DNA of 64,000 nt from Blasia pusilla (taxonomy: Eukaryota > Marchantiophyta > Marchantiopsida > Blasiales), in contig CM114271.1 of assembly GCA_050084515.1 (NCBI GenBank), positions 47,988,001-48,052,000 on the forward strand, written 5' to 3'. Made by a program: the position numbers and the translations under genes. Under the pieces are notes generated by a model. It had not been told where the DNA came from, did not search any database, and worked only from the letters and a program-made list of their open reading frames with translations. Of the stretch, positions 44,826-56,384 are shown piece by piece (position 1 is the stretch's first letter; every line of letters begins with the position of its first letter).

Positions 44826-46960
44826 CTCCAAAGCACTCCCAACCTTGAGCTTTGCAAACGGAAGACTTAGGTTGAGTCTTAAACACTCAACCGGTTTCAT
44901 GGTCCATAGCTAGCCGAGAAGTTGCCAAGCGCTAATCAAGTCGAGTCTCCTCAAATGCGTATAGTCTCCCTAGGGAGTCTCTTCACCAAGCCTCAACCAA
45001 TTTCCCTAAGTTGCTCGCCTATACCAAAGTATATCAGTTAATTCCTAGCTCAAACTTGAAACTTGGCTAAACACGCAACACGATTAGTTCCTAGTTGAAG
45101 GACTTGAGCGATTAGGAAGGGAGAGTGTCCCCCCTTATAGATACTTCTTGTAGAAAAACTATTAAAGATGCATAACCGATGGGATATAAGATCATACGAC
45201 TCTCACACTCACATACTATCATGGAGAACAAAATTTTGCTATGAGAGAATGAGTGGAGGTTGGTCCCATTCTCAATTATATAGGGTATGTACAAGCAACC
45301 CTTACCCTAATCATAACCATAGTTTAGAGTTAAACTTACTATGATTAACTAACCCTAGTTAAGATAATCATGCTTAACTAACTAACCAAGATTAAGCTTT
45401 CCTACTTCATGTGAGTACTAAATGTAGTAGTTCGGGCGTTCGATTAGCTGGACCATAACTCAGTCTTCAATACTTTTGGGGTTTTCTGGAGACCCCACCT
45501 ACTCCATTTTCCTCCTTATGCCCTTGATTTTGGGCCTCAATCCAAACATGATTTACGACTCACGGACCCACATTTTGACAAGTCATCCATCAAGATGGCT
45601 TGGTAGAGGCTTCTGAAGGATTATGGAACTGTTGACTCTCCAAACACATCTTGGATCTTAGACTTTTGTTTCATGTCTCTTATGATTATATGGTTGCACA
45701 AAAATGGACACGTCCATCCCTAGGGCGGACATGGACGGACAAGTGTGGACATGTCTACGGACATATATTGCAAGAGGTGGGGCCTATATTTATAGCTCGT
45801 GGTGGAAGGCAAGGCAATGGCGGGCGGGGTAATAAAGGGGGAAGGGGTGGAGGTGGGAAAAGGAAGAAATGGGAAAGTGCGGAACATGGAGGCAGATGGA
45901 GGGGATGATAAAGGCGGGGGAGATGGGGCCCATATGGATAAGTCCTTCCATAGGACGGGCATAAGTCCACGGATACGGATTTTGTCCACATGCAATCTTG
46001 TATGGCTAGCACCCATCTTAACTCCTTCTTAAGTGTCTCATGGTCATCTCGCCGCCCTTTGTGTTTCGTAACTACTCTCGTGATGTATCACCCATCTTGA
46101 CTACGTACATTTTCCCTGGTTCTTGCCCTTGAATCAATGCTTGGATTGAAGGTCTCAAAGCTTGCTTGCCTTGCTTTTATCCCCGCGAGTAGCTATGCCC
46201 CTTTCTCTACTCTCAATTTTCGGATAGCATCAACTTACGTTAATTTCTTGATTTATGGATTCGTGGTATATGCAGTCTAAGGGTAGTCTCTTTACATGTG
46301 TGTGTCATACATTCCATCCTCTAATTAATCTAGATTCATCCCAAAGCACTTACGACCTTGAGCTTTGCAAATGGAAGACTACGATTGAGTCCCAAAGACT
46401 CAATCGGTTGCATATTTTGTAAGTAGCTGAGAAATTGCCAAGAAATAATCAGATCAAGTCTCCTCAAGTACATACAATCTCCCTATGAATCATTTTCCCC
46501 AATTATTGACCAACCTTCCAAGTCTCTCGCCAAAATTCAAGCGCGTTGACTAATCCTTTAAGGTACGTCCCTTAGCTCAAACCCTTGACACATGGCCGCA
46601 TCCACATCAAAGTTAATTTGGAGTTCAAGGGCTTGAGCGGATAGAGAGTGAGAGTATCCCCCTGTAGGTACTTCGAGGATTCTTTAGGAAATCTCAACTT
46701 CCCAATTTTGTTCTTTATGTCCTTGATTTTGGCCCCCAATCCAAACACAGTTCACGATCTACAAATCAACATTTGCCTTGTTATCAATCAAGATGGCTTG
46801 GAAGAGGCTCCTCACAGCTTACAAAAATCTCAGCTCCCCAAGTGCATCTTGGAGCTTGCACCGACGTTTCATGTGTCTCATGGCCTGCACCCATCTTCAC
46901 TCCCCATTTGGCATCTCATGATTCTCTTACCGCCCTTTGGATTTCGTGACTAGTCTCGTG
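44826..46960. repeat. pair of long direct repeats (family C)
   Basis: 44826-45145 and 46336-46680 match (ACCTTGAGCTTTGCAAA, GGAAGACT, AGTCTCCTCAA, CTTGAGCG). 45490-45690 plus 46010-46080 match 46690-46960 (GCCCTTGATTTTGG, AATCCAAACA, ATCAAGATGGCTTGG, CCGCCCTTTG). The first copy carries two extra segments, 45150-45480 and 45692-46008. It may be a duplicated non-autonomous element. Confidence 0.65.
45692..46008. mobile_element. candidate MITE inserted in repeat family C
   Basis: This 317-bp segment is absent from the matching position of the second family C copy. Its left end GGTTGCACAAAAATGGACAC resembles the reverse complement of the sequence at about 55960-55985, next to hAT copy 2 (GGTTGCACGAAAACGGACAA). 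Its right end reads GTCCACATGCAAT. A small non-autonomous relative of the hAT element is plausible. Target duplication is unclear. Confidence 0.5.
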
Positions 46961-47099
46961 GGCTTTAGTAGGAGGAACAATAAGAGGAGAGGAAGAGAGG
47001 AGAGAGGAAGATATTTGCAACCCCTAGGGATCTATCCAAGAAAAATCTATCACTATGGCAAAGTCTCATCCCAAATTAAGTTTAAAATGACCTTTGGGA

Positions 47100-50000
47100 C
47101 CCGTAGCAGAAACCTTGAATGAAAAAAAAGGGTCTTTAACCGGGCATCTTGTCCAACGTTTCCATCTTGAGCTTAAATTTAGCCTACTTTATCTCCAAGG
47201 TACATCGAGCACTCTTGCCAAGTTTAAAGCACAATGGAGTTGGGACCACAACCTCAAAATTTGTCAAGTCCTTTTTGGACCCGAACCATCAAACCTTCTA
47301 TCAAAACAACGTTTTTCCATTTTTCATCTTGTTCTACTTTGTCATCTTGAGCTGCAATTTGGCCAACATAGTCCCCAGGAAAAATAAATTTGTGAGAAAA
47401 AACTTGAAAATTTCTAAGTCCTTTTTGGACCCCAACCATCAAACCTTCTACCCAAATAAGGTTTTTTCATTTGTCATCTTGTCCAACTTTTTCATCTTCA
47501 GTTGAAATTTGGCCAACAAGGTCTTCAAGATGCATGTAGAACTCTTGCAAAGTATCACGAAAAATGAAGTTATGAGAAAATGCTCAAAAATTACTTACTC
47601 CTTTTTGGACCCGAACCGTCAGACCTTCCATCAAAATAAGGTTTTTTCATTTTTCATCTTGTCCAACTTTGTCATCTTGAGCTGAAATTTCTCCAACATG
47701 GTCCCCAAGGTGCATCTAGGACTCTTGCCAAGTTTCAAGCAAAATGAAGTTGTGAGCAAAAAGTAAAAAATGTCTAACTCTTTTTTGGACCCGAACCATC
47801 ACACCTTGTGCCAAAATAAGGTTTTTCCATTTTTTGTCTTGCCCAAATTTGTCATCTTGATCTGAAATTGGGCAAAAATTCTTCCCTAAGATGACCCTAG
47901 ACTTCTTGCCAAGTTTAAGGCAAAATTAATTTGTGAGCAAAAACTCAACAATGTCTAACTTCTTTTTGGACCCCAACCATCATACCTTCTACCAAAATAA
48001 GGTTCTTTCATTTTTCATCATGTCCAAATTTGTCATCTTGAGCTGAACTTTTGCCAAAATTGTCCCCTAGATGACCCTAGCACTCTTGCCAAGTTTTAGG
48101 CAAAATGAAGTTGTGAGCAAAAGCTCAAAATTTTCTAACTCCTTTTTGGACTCGAGCCATCAAACTTTCTATAAAAATAAGGTTTTGTCATTTTTCATCT
48201 TGTCCAAATTTGTCATCTTGAGCTTCAATTTGGCCAACATGGCCCCCAAGGTGCATCTAGGACTCTTGCCAAGTTTCAAGCAAAATGAAGTTGTGAGCAA
48301 AAACTCAAAAATGTCTAACTCTTTTTTTGACCCGAACCATCAAACCTTCAACCAAAATGAGGTTTTTTCATTTTTCATCTTGTCCAACTTTGTCATCTTG
48401 AGCTGAAATTTGGCCAAAATTCTCCCCAAGATGACCCCAGCACTCTTGCCAAGTTGTAGGAAAATTGAAGTTTTGAGAAAAACCTCAAAATTTTCTAACT
48501 CCTTTTTGGACCCAAACCATTTGACCTTCTACCAAAATAAGTTTTTTTCCATTTTTCATCTTGTCCAACTTTGTCATCTTGAGCTGCAATTTGGCAAAAA
48601 TATTCCCCAAGGTGGCCCTAGCACTCTTAGCAAGTTTTAGGTAGAATGAAGTTGTGAGAAAAACCCTAAAAATTTCTAACCATTTTTTGGACCCAAACCA
48701 TGAGACCTTCTACCAAAATAAGGTTTTTCCATTTTTCATCTTGTCTAACTTTGTCATCTTGAGCTGAAATTTGTCCAAAATAGTTGCCAAGGTAGCCCTA
48801 GCATTGTTACAAAGTTATAGGAAAAATGAAGTTTTGAGAAAAAACTCAAAAATTTCTTACTCCTTATTGGACCCAAACCATGAGACCTTCTACCAAAATA
48901 AGCATTTTCCATTTTTCATCTAGTCCAACTTTGTCGTCTTGAGCTGCAATTTGGCCAACATGGTCCCCAAGGTGTATCTAGGACTATTTCCAAGCTTCAG
49001 GAAAAATGAAGTTATGAGCAAAAACTCAAAACTATCTAACTCCTTTTTGGACCCGAACCATCAGACCTTGTACCAAAATAAGCCTTTTCCATTTTTCATC
49101 TTGTTCAACTTTGTGCCTTGAGCTGAAATTTGGCCAACAAGGTTGCCAAGGTGGCCCTAGCACTCGTACCAAGTCTTAGGAAAATTTAAGTTGTGAGCAA
49201 GACCCTTAAAATTTCTACCTCTTTTTTGGACCCGAACCATTAGACCTTCTACCAAAATAAGGTTTTTTCATTTTTCTTCGATAGAAGATCTCATCGTTCG
49301 GGTCCAAAACTCCATTTTTCTTGAAAAACGTCAAGACTGCTAGATGCACCTTAGAGACCATGTGGGCCAAATTTCACCTCAAGATGAGAAAGGTGGAGAA
49401 GGTGAAAAATCATAAGACCTTCTTTTCATTCAAGGTTTAATGGTTTGGGTCCAAAAAGCAATTTTGGAGCTTTTGCTCACATCTCTATTTCTCATGAAAA
49501 ATTATAAGACTGCTAGATGCAGCTTGGAGACCATATGGGTGAAATTTCATCACAAGATGAGAAATTTGGAGAAGGTGAAAAATCATAAAGACCTTCTTTT
49601 CATTCAAGGTTTAATGGTTCGGGTCCAAAAAGGATTTAGTAATTTTTGAGCTTTTTCCCATAACTTCATTCTGCCTGAAACTTGGCAAGAGTTTAAGAAG
49701 TACCTTAGAGACCATTTTGTTAAAATTTCAGCTCAAGATGACAAATTTTGGACAAGATGGAAAATGAAAATTCGTTATTTTGATATAAGGTCTGATCGTT
49801 CGGGTCCAAAAAGAATTGCCAAATTTTGAGCTTGTTGTCCCAACTCCATTTTATTTGAAAATTGGCAAGACTGCTAGATGTACCTTGGAAACCATGTTGG
49901 CCAAATTTCACCTTTCTCAACTTGTTAGCAAGTTGAGAAAGGTGGAGAAGGTGAAAAATCAGAAGACCTTCATTTCATTCAAGGTTTAATGGTTTGGGTC

Positions 50001-51150
50001 CAAAAAGGAGTTAGTAAATTTTGAGCTTTTGCTCACAACTTCATTTTTCTTAAAACTTGCTAACAATGCAAGGGCCATCTTGGGGACCATTTTGGCCAAA
50101 TTTTAGCTCAAGATAACAAAGTTGGACAAGGTGAAAAATGAAAAAACCTTATTTTGGTAGAAGGTCTAATGGTTCACATCAAAAAAAAAGTTAGAAATTT
50201 TTAGGGTTTTTCTCGTAACTTCATTTTGCGTTAAACTTAGAGAGAGTCGTAGATGCACCTTTGGGACTATGTTGGCCAAATTGCAGCTCAACATGACAAA
50301 GTGGGACAAGATGAAAAATGAAAAAACCTTATTTTGGTAGAAGGTCTAATGGTTTGCAACCAAAAAGGAGTTAGAAATTTTTGAGCTTTTTCTCACAACT
50401 TCATAGTTCCTCAACCTTGGCAGGAGTCCTAGATGCACCTTGGGGACCATGTTGGCCAAATTGCAGTTCAAGTTGACAAAGTGGAACAAGATCAAAAATG
50501 AAAAAACCTTCTTTTAATAGAAGGTCTGATGGTTCGAGTCCAAAAAAGAGTGAGAAATTTTTAAGATTTTGCTCACAACTTTATTTTGCCTAAAACTTGG
50601 CAAGAGTCCTAGATGCACCTTCGGGACCATGTTGGCCACATTGCAGCTCAAGATGATTTTTTATTTTTCATCTTGTCCAACTTTGTCATCTTGAGCAGAA
50701 ATTTGGCCACATTGGTCCCCAAGATGCATCTAGCACTCTTGCCAAGTTTGAGGCAAAATGAAGTTGTGAGAAAAAGGTCAAAAATTTGTAACTCCTTTTT
50801 GGATGCGAACTATTAGACCTTTTACCAAAATAAGCTTTTTCCATTTGTCATCTTGTCCAAATTTGTCATCTTGAACTAAAATTTGCCCAACATGTTTCCC
50901 AAGGTGGCACTAGCACTCTTACCAAGTTTGAGGAAAAATGAAGTTGTGAGAAAAACCGAACCATCAAACCTTCGATGGAAATAGCACTTTTGGCCCCCAA
51001 CCACTAAACCTTCAATGGAAATAAGGGTTTCCATTTTTCATAATTTCAAACTTTCCCAACTTGCGTTTGTAGGGCTCTTGCAAAGTTTTGAGTAAAATGG
51101 AGTTGTGACCACGAGCTCAAAAATCACACTTATCAATTTGACCTTCAATA
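47100..51150. repeat. 180-bp-period array with inverted central block, hAT copy 2
   Basis: The marker CATCTTGTCCAA recurs near 47147, 47326, 47476, 47656, 48017, 48197, 48376, 48558, 48738, 48918 and 49097, a strikingly regular 180-bp period. From about 49290 to 50655 the units are inverted (their complements, GGACAAGATGAAAAAT, appear), and then the original direction returns to about 51150. The unit is related to the array at 8030-10560. Recurrent 60-118-codon open frames are by-products of the period being divisible by three. Confidence 0.85.
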
Positions 51151-51286
51151 TAAAAGTAAATGCTTTATCAGCAAGAAGTATATAAAAAGGATTGTCATAA
51201 AAATGACCTTCTTACAACAGTCAACACAAAACAAGTTTGCTACAACTATCTACTAATCCGTCTCACTAAATTTTGTAATTTCTCTT

Positions 51287-54115
51287 CTAGTCTAGGTCTA
51301 TGATTGGGTCCGGTGGATTAAGATGTAAGCGGTAATTTGGAGGCTCAATAGTTTGAATTCGGGTGGATCGGCGACAAGTTCCTATTGCAATTATTTCATC
51401 ATCGGAGGAAATGTATGAACTATCCATGCCATGATAGATGGATTGAGAGTTTGGAACCATATGTATGAGAACATCATTATCATTAAGCTCATCAATTAAT
51501 TCCAGCGTTTCAACGCTCAAAGATTGTTGAGGAGTATCCCGCATAGGTTCACTAGACTGGGTGGAATAATTCTGAACTCCTACTAGTGCAACAATGGGAG
51601 GGTCGTAGGTAGTGTTAAGAGAAGTGATGGGCAGATTGGCTACGCTTGAAGTCCTCCGTTGTTGCTCTTCTTCGTGCTCTGGAATCCAATGTTCCATTTC
51701 AATTGAATCTTCATCTCTTCCAAGCCCCTCGGAATCAAAATTTTCCATTGTTGCCAATATGGGTATCCTCTCTCCCTTCCATGCCATGAATTCCACATAT
51801 CACATCCACCTCCTCTAGATCCTCATCTTGCAAGTCAAGGTTATCTTCATGATTACCATCATAGTTTCTTGCATGCAAGCTAGATTCATTGCCATCTTCT
51901 ACTACCCTTCTAGCTTGTTATTGTCCATCCCTTTCTGAAAAGTATTGCTTGTACAAGAGCGCTTGTCTTGATTTCTGAGAAACACCCTTCTCTCCAAACC
52001 TTGATTTTGTGTAGATGTAAACCAAATCCATGTTACGCTCGTTGATCAATTTATTCCTGTGCTTGTTTTGGATGAAACCATAACTACTCCAATTTCTCTC
52101 CGTTGAAGAAGATGAAACCACTTGTGCTAATATGGACTTAGCCACAAAGTGCAATGTTGGTGCACTTTGACCGTGCATGCTTCACCCATGAGAGGGATAT
52201 AGTGAATCAACAACTTCCCTACCAAATTCATCCACAAATATTTCCTGATGGTTCATAATGTTGCCCAACTCTTGCAAGCAAGTTGCCACATAAGAATTAG
52301 CCACGGTGACATTGAGGCCATGCACCCCCATTGCATACAATTTCAGATATTGTTTGAAATCTCTTATGCACTCAACATTTGAGGTGATGTCTTGAACACT
52401 ATCAAGAAGATTGTAAGGGGCGAGAATGTAGTCGATTGCATGTAACTTGTTGTGGATAAGTGGCCACCACCTAGAAATAAAATCACCATCTCTATAGCTC
52501 TAGATATTGTGACAAAATAACCGCGATGCGTTCCGCTCCACCGAGCCATGGAGTCACAGGAAAAGAATGAGTCTCTTCCATTATCTCAAAAATAAGGCGA
52601 TAAATACGCCCATTCATTGCTTTATGACCATCACACACTCTTAGAAAAATAAGAGTTGGTTGAGCCGGAACAAACAACTCCTCACCCTCCATCCAAAAAT
52701 TGTGATCCACTCTAGTCTCAATCTCTTGTGCCTTCTCCCTTTGCCTCGCATCCCTGCTATTGAAATACTTCCTAAAAGCATTGGTGGCAACCATGGCATG
52801 GAACACCTCCCTCAATTCTAAGACGCGTTCCAACATGATAGAATTTGTCACAAAGCGTGTATTTACAGGAAGCAACAATCGTCTCTTCATTGGATTGGTT
52901 TCCATAAATTTCGCCACCACCCAAGTTCTAGTCTTCACAAATACTACCATCTCACGAGCTTATGCAAAACTCATGTCCATCCAAGGCCATTTAACCCACT
53001 CTTTGCAGACTAGATCAAGAGAATGTCATACGCATCCACCCCAAAGAATATGAGGGAACTTTGCTTCAATAAGTTTCCATGCTGATCGCTCATTGCTAGC
53101 ATTGTCTGTCATAAGTTGCAACACATGCTCTGGATTGATGCGCATGATAGTCCTCTCTATGTGACCTGCCAACCATTCCGCCATTTGGGATTCCACTTTG
53201 GTGTCTATCGACTCAATCATGACCTCATCTTGTGGACAGGAGACTTGCTTCTCACATTCACTAAAGACTCGCTTCTCACATTGGTCAAAGATTATCATCG
53301 TGGCCCCCAAACGCAAATTTTCCAATATGCCATCCACCTTTTTGTTCACCTTCCCCATATGTTTCTCAAGTAGGGTGATGCGCAACAAATTGTAACTAGG
53401 ACCTGAGTAACCCTTCACCTTTGTTTTTTCCAACCTTTCTTCTTTTAAAGCATCTTGCCGTACTACGTTGAATGGTATTCCACATTTGTAGAAACACTTT
53501 TCCCACATGTCATTTGCAACTTCTATTCCTTGGATGTTGAGAGAATCCCTCAGATCAGCTTGCTTCTTTCCATAATTACTACTCCCCCGAATGGGCCCAA
53601 CAACTCCTATGTATTCCTCGAAACTGTCACTTCGTGGCAGGTCTGCAATCCCATCAACATTTTGTACAACATAAACACTATTTCTTGTTTGTTGCGAACC
53701 TATTTGTAATGGAGTTGTCTCTTCCACTTCACTTGAAGGTCTCGCTTTCCTTCTTTACATAAGAGAGTCGAAAGACAAAAGATGGGAATCAGGATACCCA
53801 TCATGCCAAATTATGTGTGAAGGTCCCTCCCAGCGTGCAACAGGATCTTCGAAACAGAGTACTAGTGCAAAATGGACAAAGAAGAGAAGCGAGACCTTCG
53901 AGTGAAATGGAAGAGACAACTCCATTACAAATAGGTTCGCAACAAACAAGAAATAGTAATCTCCACCATCCGCGTGCTATGATTGGTTTTCATAGAATAG
54001 CAACAATACTTGCACAACCATCTGCTTGATGTTCCACCTTCCATCTGTATTTCTTCCCAATATTCCTTCATAATATGTTGGAGTTCTTTGGCTTTGGTCA
54101 TGACTACAGGCACTC
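51287..54115 (-). pseudogene. hAT transposase copy 2
   Basis: Minus-strand blocks in order from the N-terminus: a C-x2-C-bearing, BED-like start (WLCKYCC, near 54000-54110); DUF659-type catalytic region at 53727-53026 (FNVVRQDALK, SYNLLRITLLEKHMGK, SCPQDEVMIES, LMTDNASN with a catalytic Asp, PHILWGGC); a central part at 52950-52492 (LPVNTRFVTNSIMLERVLEL, RVCDGHKAMNGRIYRLIFEI); the hAT dimerisation block at 52178-51918 (SSTERNWSSYGFIQNKHRNK, NMDLVYIYTKSRF); and an acidic tail at 51796-51287. Frameshifts and an internal inversion near 53.75-53.88 kb inactivate it. It is better preserved than copy 1. Confidence 0.85.
53682..53957. repeat. inverted repeat (about 78-bp arms) flanking an inverted segment
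   Basis: Arm 53682-53758 (ATTTCTTGTTTGTTGCGAAC ... GGTCTCGCTTTCCTTCTT) is repeated in reverse complement at 53877-53957. The spacer between them (GATGGGAATCAGGATACCCA ...) is in the opposite orientation to the corresponding sequence of hAT copy 1 at about 23840-23890. The rearrangement therefore happened in copy 2. Confidence 0.8.
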
Positions 54116-54359
54116 ACTAATCCCACCCAAAACTATTTGGAAAATTTGCAAAAATTTACCATGTCAATATTAGTATATATCGATCAGTAAAATGTATGCA
54201 AATTACACCAAATATTTTCTGTGAATGTTCCAATAACAAAACTTGGAACACTCACTACGAACAAGAAAGATCAATATGCTAACCTAGATAACCGAAATAC
54301 CTTTAGTTTCACCGTTATCTAGTGGCAAAACATATTCTCACTTATCAAGTTCAGCTATC

Positions 54360-54360
<1 letters not shown>

Positions 54361-54439
<79 letters not shown>
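54361..54439 (+). repeat. (AG)n microsatellite
   Basis: A nearly pure AG run of about 79 bp in the 5' flank of hAT copy 2, at the place where copy 1 has the four 46-bp tandem units. Confidence 0.95.
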
Positions 54440-54441
<2 letters not shown>

Positions 54442-54889
54442 CATAGTGAACCGAGATGAAGGGAGGAATGAGATTGTGAAGGTATACAAATTGAGCAAGT
54501 TTATATAGGGGAGGATGGAAGGAAGAGAATGAACCCTTCTAACTCTCCAAATCATCTATCCCCCATTTACAATTGATTACTAAACTATATCCATTAATTT
54601 TTCTTTTATAAACATACTTTTATTCTCCTATTAGATTCCTTCTTGACCTATCCTAACTTCTTGACCTACTTTCAATTTCCAACAGACCTATTTTGAATAC
54701 AAAAATCCTTTCCAAATCTATTTTAATATTGTCATTCCTTTCTCCACCATAAGGATCCAAAATCCATCAATTACTCTCATTTCTGACTAACGTATATTTT
54801 CCTACAACAACCTTATTCCAATCTCTCAAACCGTCAATCACCCAAACCATAATAGTGAGAGAATTTATTTAATACCTCACTTGAATCAC
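54440..54889. other. hAT copy 2, 5' untranslated flank
   Basis: This stretch is collinear with 24490-24900 beside copy 1, including GTTTATATAGGGGAGGATGG. It is non-coding and likely the transposase promoter side. Confidence 0.6.
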
Positions 54890-55830
54890 AGGGCCCGCCC
54901 ACAACCCCTCGCCCGCACGACCCTCAAGGAGCCCGTGAGCAACCTCGCGACCTAGCCTGCATGTGGGCTCTAAGGCCCGCAAGCAGCCCACATGCGGGAT
55001 CTGCCTGAGATGCGAGCCCGCAGTGCGGGCCATCCGTGGGCTCAACGGCCTACCTGCAAGCCCGCGCCCTAGCTCGCACTACAGGCCTTGGAGTCCGCGC
55101 GCAGGCTCTGCATGGGCTGCAGGGCCCATAACTAGCCCGCGCTTGCGGGCTCGGCGGCCCGCATGCAGGCCCGCACGCGGTCTTGACGGCCTGTGATCTT
55201 GCTTGGAGGCGGGCTCCAAGGCTCGCAACAAGCCTATGCGCGGGCATGGCGACCCGCATGCAAGCCCGCATGCGGGTTCCCAGGCCTGAAAGCAGGCCGG
55301 GCTTCAGGGCCTGCATCCTAGCCCATATGCGGGCTGGCGGGCTTGCAATGAGCCCGCGCCGAGGTTTGGAGGCTCGCGACCTAGCTCTCACGCAGACTCC
55401 AAGGCCCATGAGCGAGCCCGCATGCGGGCTTGGGGGCCCGCGACCTAGCCCGCCACGGGCTTGGCTGCCCGTAAGCAGCCCGGCGGTGGGCTCCAATGGT
55501 TGCACCCTAGCCCGTATGCGGGCTTGCAGGTGGGCTCGAATGCCCGCAATGAGCCAGAGAGCCAGGTCCAAGGCCTGTGACCTTGCCCGCGCCTAGCCCG
55601 AAAGCATCCCGCGCCTAGCGTGCATGCGCGCTCCAAGTCTGGCAAAAAGCCCGCGTGCGGGCTTGGCGGCTCGCAAGAAGCCCAAACGTGGGCTCCAAGG
55701 CCCGCAATAAGCCCGCGCGTGGGCTTGACAGCCCGCAAGTAGCTCGAACGCGGGCTTTAGGGCCTGCACTCAAGCCCGCACGTCGCGCTCACCTGCAGCC
55801 CCTGTCGCGACTCAGGCCCGCACCCTTCAT
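54890..55830. repeat. CpG-rich GCCCGC/GCGGGC array, hAT copy 2
   Basis: About 940 bp of irregular units such as GCCCGCATGCGGGCT, TCCAAGGCCCGCAAG and CAGCCCGCGC, many forming short palindromes (CCCGCATGCGGG). It is very rich in CpG compared with the AT-rich surroundings. The open frames of 66-173 codons on both strands come from the composition. The decayed C-rich partner of copy 1 lies at 24990-25560. Confidence 0.8.
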
Positions 55831-55849
55831 TGGAGCTTGCACCGATGGC

Positions 55850-55985
55850 CCTTAAGTGGAGCCTACTTGGTGGACCTGGGCGCCACAAAAACCCGAGCTC
55901 GCACCCAGTGTTCCATGTCCGTGGTCATGTTTGGACATTTTTTCCCATTGATGGACTTGTCCGTTTTCGTGCAACCTTGCCCCTG
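55850..55985. mobile_element. probable right terminus of hAT copy 2
   Basis: Read on the minus strand the sequence begins GGTTGCACGAAAACGGACAA GTCCATC, like the left end of the 317-bp insertion at 45692. The GC-rich array ends just inside and unrelated hairpin repeats begin just outside (56027). The matching left terminus near 47.1 kb was not identified. Confidence 0.45.
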
Positions 55986-56026
55986 AACCTCACTACTCTT
56001 ATCGAGAGGCCTCATGGAAATAACAG

Positions 56027-56384
56027 TGCAACCCGTCAGACTCCGACGGGTTGCATCATGGCCAAGCAACTGGTACCACTCTTGTGACAAAGCAACCCAT
56101 GAGACTCTGACGGGTTCCCGCTTTACCTCGCCCAGATCCCTACCTTGGGGTTGGGACTACTTTAAGAATAAATGTGCAACCCTTCGGACTCTGACGATTT
56201 GCAGATTTCCCCAAAGTTCATCTACCAAACGTGCTATCGCAAGGAGCAAGGTGCAACTTTTCAGAGTTTGATGGGTTGCAGGCTGAGGATACTTCTTTAA
56301 AATCTGATTTCTGTAAGGTTAAGTTGGAGTTGACAGGTTCCTTCTAGAGTCTTTTTGCAACCTGTCGGAAACCGACGGGTTGCA
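56027..56384. repeat. cluster of five hairpin-forming palindromes
   Basis: The element TGCAACCCGTC, 7-base loop, GACGGGTTGCA (29 bp) is perfect at 56027-56055. Diverged copies lie at 56092-56117, 56175-56203, 56252-56280 and 56356-56384, spaced about 64-104 bp. The spacers are unrelated to each other, so the palindrome itself seems to be the repeated unit. Arms differ by a few bases per copy, often on only one side. Confidence 0.85.

Noticed and set aside
47149-48640. A series of similar 76-118-codon frames (FSNSFLDPNHQTFYQNK-like) as a protein repeat family
   Set aside because: The 180-bp repeat is divisible by three, so any stop-free frame recurs. Indels and stops are frequent and the inverted block would encode nothing similar.
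54955-55738. Long Arg/Ala/Pro-rich frames of up to 173 codons in the GC-rich array
   Set aside because: They occur in several frames on both strands of a degenerate tandem repeat, so they are composition artefacts.
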